DNA of 12,365 nt from Rhodospirillaceae bacterium (GTDB taxonomy: Bacteria; Pseudomonadota; Alphaproteobacteria; CADEGL01), in NCBI GenBank assembly GCA_018699755.1, contig JABIRQ010000057.1, positions 1 through 12,365 of the forward strand. Direction: 5' to 3'. Below, piece by piece: positions 7,476-12,365 of the stretch. Below the pieces are notes generated by a model. It had not been told where the DNA came from, ran no database searches, and saw nothing but the letters and a program-made list of their open reading frames with translations. A program made the position numbers and the translations under genes. Each line of letters opens with the position of its first letter. The stretch's first letter is position 1.

Positions 7476-7715
7476 ATGGCCGAACCTATCGCCGCCCAGA
7501 AAGAACCCTACGCCGTCGAGGTCAAAGCCGGCCGGCGTTATTTCTGGTGCGCCTGCGGGCGGAGCGCGAAGCAGCCCTTCTGCGACGGTTCGCACGCCGG
7601 AACCGGGCTGGAGCCCCTGCAATACAAGGCCGAGAAGGACCGCAAGGTCTTCTTCTGCGGTTGCAAGGCGACCGCCAAGATGCCGCTTTGCGACGGCACG
7701 CACGCCAAGCTTTGA
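7476..7715 (+). CDS. CDGSH iron-sulfur domain protein with two CDGSH motifs
   Basis: A 79-residue protein related to mitoNEET-type proteins, each motif of which should bind one [2Fe-2S] cluster through three Cys and one His. The first motif has ligands C25, C27, C36 and H40 (CACG...FCDGSH), and the second C61, C63, C72 and H76 (CGCK...LCDGTH). Both sets are complete. The tandem arrangement in one short chain matches the two-motif class of bacterial and Miner2-like proteins. There is no signal peptide or membrane anchor. ATG 7476 follows GGAAG (7465-7469). Roles proposed for the family are redox sensing or cluster transfer; none can be assigned here. The stop overlaps the first possible start of the lipoprotein gene as TTGA, implying coupling. 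It is divergent from thrB. Confidence 0.93.
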   Translation: MAEPIAAQKEPYAVEVKAGRRYFWCACGRSAKQPFCDGSHAGTGLEPLQYKAEKDRKVFFCGCKATAKMPLCDGTHAKL

Positions 7716-8308
7716 TCGGAGCACTGGCCATTCCCGCATTTCTCCGCCCCCTGAGGCGCGGCTTCGTGCTCCTGGCCTTGCTGGTCGGGGCCGCCTTCGT
7801 GCTGTCCTCGTGCAAGGAAAAGCTGCCGCCCTGTCCTTTGGTCAGGGTGCAGGCACCGCTCAACCAGATCACCAAATTCGCGCCCGGCGCGCCGATGGCG
7901 GAGGAGAATGTCGTCTATGCCTCGCGCATTCGCGGGGTCGCCATCAAATGCACCTATGCCGAGGTCAAGGCGCGGGCAAACGCCAAGGGCCAGGGTGCCA
8001 GCGACACGATGGAGGTCCTCCTCAAGATTTCGTTCGAGACCTTGCGCGGGGCCGCGGGGTCGGGCAGCGAGGTGCAGGCCGAATATTTCGTCGCCGTCAC
8101 CGACCGCCGCAAGGCCGTGCTCAACCGTGAGGTTTTCCAGGTCGAGCTGCCGCTGCCGGCGGGCCGCGGGGTGGCGACGACGGAACAGGAGGCCTGGATG
8201 GACTTCGAGCTGGAGGGGCGCACCGGCCTGGCCTTCGAGATCTATGTCGGCTTCCAGCTCACCGACGAAGAAACGGAATTCAACAAGCGCCTGCTGGGCG
8301 GCTCTTAG
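7712..8308 (+). CDS. Predicted lipoprotein of unknown function
   Basis: I do not recognise a named family. With the TTG at 7712 the protein has 198 residues: a short n-region with a basic LRRGF segment, a hydrophobic stretch (about 18-31) and a lipobox LSSC with C34 as the predicted lipidated cysteine. This predicts export and membrane anchoring. The mature part begins KEKLPPCP, has further cysteines in PPCPL and IKCTY, and looks like a single beta-rich domain ending in IYVGFQLTDEE. Start is uncertain: TTG 7712 overlaps the CDGSH stop (TTGA) and supplies the positive n-region, but has no good ribosome site; GTG 7766 has GAGG at 7753-7756 yet would leave a signal without basic residues. An open frame continues upstream to 7358, but it only shadows the CDGSH gene. 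It resembles uncharacterised alphaproteobacterial lipoproteins. Function unknown. Confidence 0.75.
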   Translation: MIGALAIPAFLRPLRRGFVLLALLVGAAFVLSSCKEKLPPCPLVRVQAPLNQITKFAPGAPMAEENVVYASRIRGVAIKCTYAEVKARANAKGQGASDTMEVLLKISFETLRGAAGSGSEVQAEYFVAVTDRRKAVLNREVFQVELPLPAGRGVATTEQEAWMDFELEGRTGLAFEIYVGFQLTDEETEFNKRLLGGS

Positions 8309-8315
8309 CGCCGCC
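8297..8315 (+). other. Hairpin across the lipoprotein stop codon
   Basis: GGCGGC (8297-8302) and GCCGCC (8310-8315) form a 6-bp stem whose 7-base loop contains the TAG stop. Only two T residues follow, so it is at best a weak terminator or an mRNA 3'-end structure before the gcv promoter. Confidence 0.35.
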
Positions 8316-8343
8316 TTCCAAGGCTCTGGCCGGGTGGCCCTCG

Positions 8344-8372
8344 CTTGACATTCCCCGCCCCTCCACTACGCT
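8344..8372 (+). promoter_or_regulatory. Candidate sigma-70 promoter of the gcv operon
   Basis: A perfect -35 hexamer TTGACA (8345-8350, within CTTGACA) is followed after 16 bases by TACGCT (8367-8372), a weaker -10. Transcription would begin near 8379, just upstream of the riboswitch leader, which is where a promoter for the riboswitch and gcvTHP is expected. Confidence 0.6.
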
Positions 8373-8394
8373 CGCCGGTGAGCGGGTTCATACC

Positions 8395-8411
8395 CCTCGG
8401 CACGACCGAGG
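8395..8411 (+). other. Leader hairpin upstream of glycine aptamer 1
   Basis: CCTCGG (8395-8400) and CCGAGG (8406-8411) form a perfect 6-bp stem with a CACGA loop, three bases before the P1 stem of aptamer 1. Its role is unknown; it may insulate the aptamer or take part in the leader-linker contact of tandem glycine riboswitches. Confidence 0.6.
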
Positions 8412-8413
8412 AA

Positions 8414-8492
8414 CCCTGCGGGAGAGACCGGCTGAGAGCCGGCGCCGAAGGAGCAACCGCCCCGGAAACTCTCAGGCAAACGGACCGCAGGG
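8414..8492 (+). promoter_or_regulatory. Glycine riboswitch, aptamer 1
   Basis: P1 is a perfect 8-bp stem, CCCTGCGG (8414-8421) with CCGCAGGG (8485-8492). The conserved core elements are present in order: GGGAGAGAC from 8420, CCGAAGGAGCAA (8445-8456) and GGAAACTCTCAGG (8464-8476). GAGAG pairs with CTCTC (8469-8473) to give P2 without mismatch. With aptamer 2 it forms the tandem glycine-sensing architecture, as expected for the leader of a gcv operon. Confidence 0.95.
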
Positions 8493-8500
8493 GGAGGCGT

Positions 8501-8597
8501 CTCTGGAAAGCGGGTGCGGGCCGATTCGGTCTCGTGGCCCCACCGAAGGAGTAACCCGGCGTAGGCGCCGGAGAATCTCTCAGGTTCGACGACAGAG
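8501..8597 (+). promoter_or_regulatory. Glycine riboswitch, aptamer 2
   Basis: P1 is closed by CTCTG (8501-8505) and CAGAG (8593-8597). Core elements are CCGAAGGAGTAA (8543-8554) and GAATCTCTCAGG (8573-8584), the second-aptamer form of the consensus. The P2 5' strand reads GGAAAG instead of GGAGAG, which puts an A-C mismatch (A8508 against C8579) in the middle of P2. The aptamers are about 8 bases apart, typical of tandem glycine riboswitches. Confidence 0.93.
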
Positions 8598-8664
8598 GGG
8601 GCGCGTTGCGGCAGGGCTTTCGGGCCGGGCCGCGGGCGCCAACTGGCGGAGGAGTTGAGAGATG
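8598..8664 (+). promoter_or_regulatory. Expression platform and ribosome binding site of gcvT
   Basis: Between aptamer 2 and gcvT lies a GC-rich linker that can fold through GCGGC (8608-8612) and GCCGC (8629-8633), without a T-run, so transcription termination is unlikely. A strong ribosome site GGAGGAG is at 8648-8654. TGAGAGAT (8656-8663), just after it and running into the start codon, is perfectly complementary to ATCTCTCA (8575-8582) of the aptamer-2 core. This suggests control of translation initiation; the pairing is seen, the mechanism inferred. Confidence 0.6.
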
Positions 8665-9777
8665 GTTTCGGAGTCAGGCGCCTTGGGGCGGACCCCCCTT
8701 TACGATCTTCATGTCGAGCTTGGGGCCAAGATGGTGCCCTTCGCCGGCTATGACATGCCGGTGCAGTATCCGGCCGGCATTCTGAGCGAACACAAGCATA
8801 CGCGGGCGGCCGCGGGCCTGTTCGACGTCTCCCATATGGGCCAGGTCAGCCTGCGGGGCGACGATCCGGCGGCGGCGTTGGAAAGCCTGGTGCCCGGCGA
8901 TATCGCGGGGCTCGAAGACGGGCGCATGCGCTATACCCAGTTCACCAACGACGCTGGTGGCATCCTCGACGACCTGATGGTCACCCGGCGCGGCGACCAT
9001 CTGTTTCTGGTCGTCAACGCGGGTTGCAAGGAGGACGACATCGCCCATCTGCGCGCCGCGCTGGCCGGGCGATGCGAGGTCGAAACCCATGATGACCGGG
9101 CGCTGATCGCCCTGCAGGGGCCGGAGGCGGCTGCTGTGCTGACCCGTCTGGCCGGCGCCGGTGTCGTCACGATGCCCTTCATGGCGGCGGCGGATGTGGC
9201 GGTTGACGGAGTCGACTGCTTCGTCACCCGTTCGGGCTATACCGGCGAGGACGGCTACGAGATTTCCTGCCCGGGCGAGGCCTCCGACGGCCTGGCGCGG
9301 CGCCTGCTGGCCGAAGCGGAGGTCGAGCCCATCGGCCTGGGCGCACGGGACTCCCTGCGCCTGGAGGCCGGTCTCTGCCTCTACGGCCACGATATCGACA
9401 CGACGACCACGCCGATCGAGGCCGCGCTGCTGTGGAGCATCGGCAAGCGCCGGCGCGAGGAGGGCGGCTTTCCGGGCGACGCGGTGATCCAGGCGCAGAT
9501 TCGCGACGGCGCGCCGCGCAGACGGGTCGGCATCCAGCCCGAGGGCCGTGCCCCGGCGCGCGAGCATGCTGCGGTGCATATCCCCGGCGGGGCTGCGATT
9601 GGCGAGGTGACGAGTGGCGGCTTCGGCCCCAGCGTCGGCCGGCCAGTGGCGATGGGCTATGTCGAGACCGCCCATGCCAAGGCGGGCACGGCGCTGGAAC
9701 TGACGGTGCGCGGCAAGGCGCTGCCGGCGGAAGTGGCAAAGCTGCCGTTCCAGCCGCAGCGCTACTACCGCGGTTGA
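8662..9777 (+). CDS. gcvT: Glycine cleavage system T protein (aminomethyltransferase)
   Basis: A 371-residue tetrahydrofolate-dependent enzyme that releases ammonia from the aminomethyl group on lipoyl-GcvH and forms 5,10-methylene-THF. Family blocks in order are TPLYDLHVELGAKMVPFAGYDMPVQY at the N-terminus (residues 11-36), FDVSHMG (54-60), the NDAGGILDDLMV segment (96-107) with the catalytic aspartate, RSGYTGEDGYEI near 190-201, and GLGARDSLRLEAGL near 225-238. Length is in the usual range of about 360-375. The ATG at 8662 is fixed by the GGAGGAG 7 bases upstream and by the riboswitch immediately before. It is the first gene of the gcvT-gcvH-gcvP operon and 35 bp before gcvH. Expression should rise when glycine is abundant. 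Confidence 0.97.
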   Translation: MVSESGALGRTPLYDLHVELGAKMVPFAGYDMPVQYPAGILSEHKHTRAAAGLFDVSHMGQVSLRGDDPAAALESLVPGDIAGLEDGRMRYTQFTNDAGGILDDLMVTRRGDHLFLVVNAGCKEDDIAHLRAALAGRCEVETHDDRALIALQGPEAAAVLTRLAGAGVVTMPFMAAADVAVDGVDCFVTRSGYTGEDGYEISCPGEASDGLARRLLAEAEVEPIGLGARDSLRLEAGLCLYGHDIDTTTTPIEAALLWSIGKRRREEGGFPGDAVIQAQIRDGAPRRRVGIQPEGRAPAREHAAVHIPGGAAIGEVTSGGFGPSVGRPVAMGYVETAHAKAGTALELTVRGKALPAEVAKLPFQPQRYYRG

Positions 9778-9812
9778 GGAAAAATAGAGAAAGCAACAGG
9801 GGAAGAGCGGCG

Positions 9813-10190
9813 ATGAGCGACCTTAAATACACCAAGGAGCACGAATGGCTCCGCATTGAGGGGGATGTTGGAACCTGCGGCATCACGGATTACGCCCAGG
9901 ACCAGTTGGGTGACGTCGTCTTCGTCGAAGTGCCCGAGAAGGGCCTTTCGGTCGAGCAGAACGGCGATATCGCGGTGGTCGAATCGGTGAAGGCCGCGAG
10001 CGAGATCTACGCCCCGGTGGCGGGGGAAGTGGTCGAGGGCAATGCGGCCCTGGCGGACACGCCCGACCTGGTCAATTCCGATCCTCTCGGCGCAGGCTGG
10101 TTCTTCAAGATCCGCATCGCCGATGCGTCCCAGCTCGACGGGCTGATGGACGAAGCGGCGTACAAGGAATACGTCGAAAGCCTGGGCTGA
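9813..10190 (+). CDS. gcvH: Glycine cleavage system H protein (lipoyl carrier)
   Basis: A 125-residue carrier whose lipoyl-lysine shuttles the aminomethyl intermediate between GcvP, GcvT and the L protein. The lipoylation site is K60 in VVESVKAASEIYAP. The N-terminal KYTKEHEWLR, the GITDYAQDQLGDVVFVEVP stretch and the DLVNSDPLGAGWFFKI segment near 85-100 are all standard. Length matches the family. The ATG at 9813 has AGGGGAAG (9798-9805) with 7-base spacing. It lies between gcvT and gcvP with short gaps (35 and 31 bp), so it is part of one transcript. The L protein gene (dihydrolipoyl dehydrogenase) is not in the window. Confidence 0.98.
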   Translation: MSDLKYTKEHEWLRIEGDVGTCGITDYAQDQLGDVVFVEVPEKGLSVEQNGDIAVVESVKAASEIYAPVAGEVVEGNAALADTPDLVNSDPLGAGWFFKIRIADASQLDGLMDEAAYKEYVESLG

Positions 10191-10221
10191 GCGCGAACGG
10201 CGAAAGCCGATGGAGGGGACG

Positions 10222-12365
10222 ATGGGTGCGGAACGGCGGTCTTTTGCGGACTTGGAGCGGCGCGACGATTTCGTCGGGCGGCATATCGGGCCGAACGACC
10301 AGGAAATCGAGGATATGCTCGGCCTGCTCGGCCTGCCGTCCCTCGATAGCCTGAGCGAGAAGGCGATGCCGGCCAGCATCATGGCCGAGAAACCCATGGA
10401 CCTGCCCGACAGCCGGACCGAGGCCGAGACCCTGACCCGAATCGGCGAAATGGCCGCGCGCAACCGGGTGGTCAAGAACATGATCGGCCTGGGTTACTAC
10501 GACACGATCACGCCGCCCGTGATTCAGCGCAACGTGCTGGAGAATCCGGGCTGGTACACGGCCTATACCCCCTATCAGCCGGAGATCAGCCAGGGCCGGC
10601 TCGAAGCCCTGCTCAACTTTCAGACCATGATCCTGGAGCTGACCGGCATGGACCTGGCCAATGCCTCCCTTCTCGACGAGGGCACGGCGGCGGCCGAGGC
10701 CATGGCCTTCGCGCGCAACCTGTCCAAGAGCGAGAGCAACGTTTTCTTCGTCGATGCCGATTGCCTGCCCCAGACCATCGCGGTGGTCGAGACCCGGGCC
10801 CGGCCGATCGGCATCGAGGTCGTCGTGGGCGATCCCTGGAGCGATCTCGACGGTCAGGATTGTTTCGGCGTGCTGGTCCAGTATCCCGGCGCGTCGGGCC
10901 GGGTGCGCGACCTCAAGCCCGTGGTCGAGGCGGCCCATGCCAAGGGCGCGCTGGTGACGGCGGCGGCTGACCTGTTGGCCCTCGTGCTGTTGAGCCCACC
11001 GGGCGAGGCGGGGGTCGATGCCGTGGTCGGCAACAGCCAGCGTTTCGGCGTGCCGCTCGGCTTCGGCGGCCCCCATGCCGGCTATTTTGCGACCCAGGAC
11101 AAGCACAAGCGGTCGAGCCCCGGACGCATCGTGGGCGTTTCGGTGGACACGCGGGGCCGACCCGCCTTGCGCCTCGCCCTGCAGACCCGCGAGCAGCATA
11201 TCCGGCGCGAGAAAGCGACCAGCAACATCTGCACGGCCCAGGTCCTGCTCGCGGTCATGGCGAGCATGTACGCCGTGTATCACGGTCCCCAAGGCTTGGA
11301 GACGATCGCCCGGCGGACCCACCGCCTGGCGGCGACCCTGGCGGACGGCTTGGCCAAGCTGGACGTCGCGGTCGACCACGATGCTTTCTTCGACACGGTT
11401 TCGGTGCGCCTGCCGGGCGGCGCCGAGGCGGCGCGCGAGCGGGCCGAGAAGGCGGGCATCAATGTCTGGGCGGCGGACGGCGACACGGTGCTGGCTTCCT
11501 GCGACGAGACCACCACGCCGGCCCATATCGAGGCCCTGTGGCGAGCCTTGTCGGGCAAAGATGATCCGGGTTTTTCCTTCGCCGATCTCGAACCCGAGGC
11601 CGAGGACCGCATACCGGATGGCCTCTGGCGGAAGACCGCGGTCCTGGAACACCCGATCTTCAACATTCACCATTCCGAGACCGAGATGCTGCGCTATCTG
11701 CGGTATCTGCAGGACAAGGACATCGCGCTCGACCGGTCGATGATCCCGCTCGGCTCCTGCACCATGAAGCTGAACGCCACGGCGGAGATGATCCCCGTGA
11801 CCTGGGCGGCGTTCGGCGCGATCCACCCCTTCGCGCCGATCGACCAGGCGGCGGGCTATGTCGAGCTGATCCGCGACCTCGAATCGATGCTGGAAAAGGC
11901 GACGGGCTGGCACCGGGTCACGGTGCAGCCGAACGCCGGGTCCCAGGGCGAATACGCGGGCCTGCTGGTCATCCGCAAGTACCAGGAAGGCCGGGGCGAA
12001 GGGCAGCGCGACGTCTGCCTGATCCCTAGTTCGGCCCATGGCACCAACCCGGCCAGCGCCCATATGGCAGGCTTGAAGGTCGTCGTGGTGGGCTGCGATT
12101 CGAACGGCAATGTCGATCTCGACGACCTGCGCGCCAAGGCCGCCCAGCATGCTGACAGGCTGTGCGCCCTGATGGTCACCTACCCCTCGACCCATGGCGT
12201 GTTCGAGGAGGCGATCACCGAGATTTGCGCCGTGGTCCACGAGAACGGCGGTCAGGTCTACATGGACGGCGCCAACCTCAATGCTCTGGTCGGCCTGTCC
12301 GAGCCGGGGCGGTTCGGGCCGGACGTCATGCATATCAACCTGCACAAGACCTTCTGCATCCCCCA
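10222..12365 (+). CDS. gcvP: Glycine cleavage system P protein, single-chain form (partial, 3' end outside window)
   Basis: PLP-dependent glycine decarboxylase, which releases CO2 and loads the aminomethyl group on GcvH. There are 714 complete codons, read without interruption from the N-terminal half (FVGRHIGP, near residue 20) into the C-terminal half. This is therefore the fused homodimeric form of about 950 residues, not the two-subunit GcvPA/GcvPB form. Landmarks are GLGYYDT (95-101), QTREQHIRREKATSNICTAQ near 321-340, LGSCTMKLN near 511-519, SSAHGTNPAS and finally NLHKTFCIP, where K709 is the expected PLP-binding lysine. The window ends five codons after it. ATG 10222 is chosen over the in-frame ATG 10210 because GGAGG (10212-10216) lies 5 bases before it. 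The KRSSPGRI segment has Ser where KRSMPGRI is usual, a mild oddity. Confidence 0.97.
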   Translation, partial: MGAERRSFADLERRDDFVGRHIGPNDQEIEDMLGLLGLPSLDSLSEKAMPASIMAEKPMDLPDSRTEAETLTRIGEMAARNRVVKNMIGLGYYDTITPPVIQRNVLENPGWYTAYTPYQPEISQGRLEALLNFQTMILELTGMDLANASLLDEGTAAAEAMAFARNLSKSESNVFFVDADCLPQTIAVVETRARPIGIEVVVGDPWSDLDGQDCFGVLVQYPGASGRVRDLKPVVEAAHAKGALVTAAADLLALVLLSPPGEAGVDAVVGNSQRFGVPLGFGGPHAGYFATQDKHKRSSPGRIVGVSVDTRGRPALRLALQTREQHIRREKATSNICTAQVLLAVMASMYAVYHGPQGLETIARRTHRLAATLADGLAKLDVAVDHDAFFDTVSVRLPGGAEAARERAEKAGINVWAADGDTVLASCDETTTPAHIEALWRALSGKDDPGFSFADLEPEAEDRIPDGLWRKTAVLEHPIFNIHHSETEMLRYLRYLQDKDIALDRSMIPLGSCTMKLNATAEMIPVTWAAFGAIHPFAPIDQAAGYVELIRDLESMLEKATGWHRVTVQPNAGSQGEYAGLLVIRKYQEGRGEGQRDVCLIPSSAHGTNPASAHMAGLKVVVVGCDSNGNVDLDDLRAKAAQHADRLCALMVTYPSTHGVFEEAITEICAVVHENGGQVYMDGANLNALVGLSEPGRFGPDVMHINLHKTFCIP

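Noticed and set aside
7358..7711. Upstream extension of the lipoprotein frame, starting near 7358
   Set aside because: It runs out of frame over the CDGSH gene, is very Arg-rich and would place the signal sequence in the middle of the protein.
8345..8554. 69-codon plus-strand open frame upstream of gcvT
   Set aside because: It overlaps the promoter and both glycine aptamers, so its sequence is explained by the RNA, and it has no ribosome site of note.
8608..8633. GC-rich hairpin after aptamer 2 as a transcription terminator
   Set aside because: No run of T follows it, so intrinsic termination is unlikely; kept only as part of the expression platform.
10105..12345. 746-codon open frame on the minus strand across gcvP
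   Set aside because: It lies wholly antisense to gcvH and gcvP with the same compositional cause and no recognisable domain.

Overview
This window is chromosomal DNA from a GC-rich (about two thirds G+C by eye) bacterium, most likely an alphaproteobacterium of Rhodospirillales type. That placement is inferred from several things together: the thrB-rnhA pair, an ScsB-type DsbD protein beside a Prx5-like peroxiredoxin, a short M16B peptidase directly after thrC, a single-chain GcvP, and promoter-like boxes of the CTTGAC-N17-CTATAT style. No tRNA, rRNA, CRISPR, insertion sequence, phage gene or other sign of recent transfer was seen. The content is mostly core metabolism and housekeeping, densely packed.

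Layout. 1-2302 (+): the 3' end of threonine synthase (thrC), overlapping by ATGA an M16 zinc peptidase, then a RimJ-like GNAT acetyltransferase after a small 12-bp tandem repeat. 2330-2920 (-): yqgE/algH, convergent with the acetyltransferase and divergent from the next gene. 3083-5837 (+): scsB, a membrane thiol-disulfide electron transporter with exactly six cysteines, then a thiol peroxidase whose transcript ends at a strong intrinsic terminator embedded in the 3' end of the opposing rnhA gene. 5862-7296 (-): thrB (homoserine kinase, TTG start) followed by rnhA (RNase HI), overlapping by 14 bp. 7476-8308 (+): a two-CDGSH iron-sulfur protein and a predicted lipoprotein of unknown function. 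8344-12365 (+): a promoter, a tandem glycine riboswitch, then gcvT-gcvH-gcvP. GcvP is cut by the window edge just after its PLP lysine.

How the genes fit together. thrB and thrC, both present but on opposite strands and about 6 kb apart, catalyse the last two steps of threonine synthesis. scsB and the peroxiredoxin suggest linked thiol-redox functions. The gcv operon breaks down glycine and is placed under glycine-sensing RNA control. The most useful regulatory observations are: (i) a perfect 8-nt complementarity between the aptamer-2 core and the gcvT start region, suggesting a translational ON switch; (ii) a perfect 9-bp inverted repeat whose loop is the -35 box of the peroxiredoxin promoter; (iii) a nearly identical promoter core, with ACTAGATT at the -10, before the peroxiredoxin and the CDGSH gene. 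I found no convincing wholly new multi-gene system. The least characterised part is the CDGSH-lipoprotein pair.
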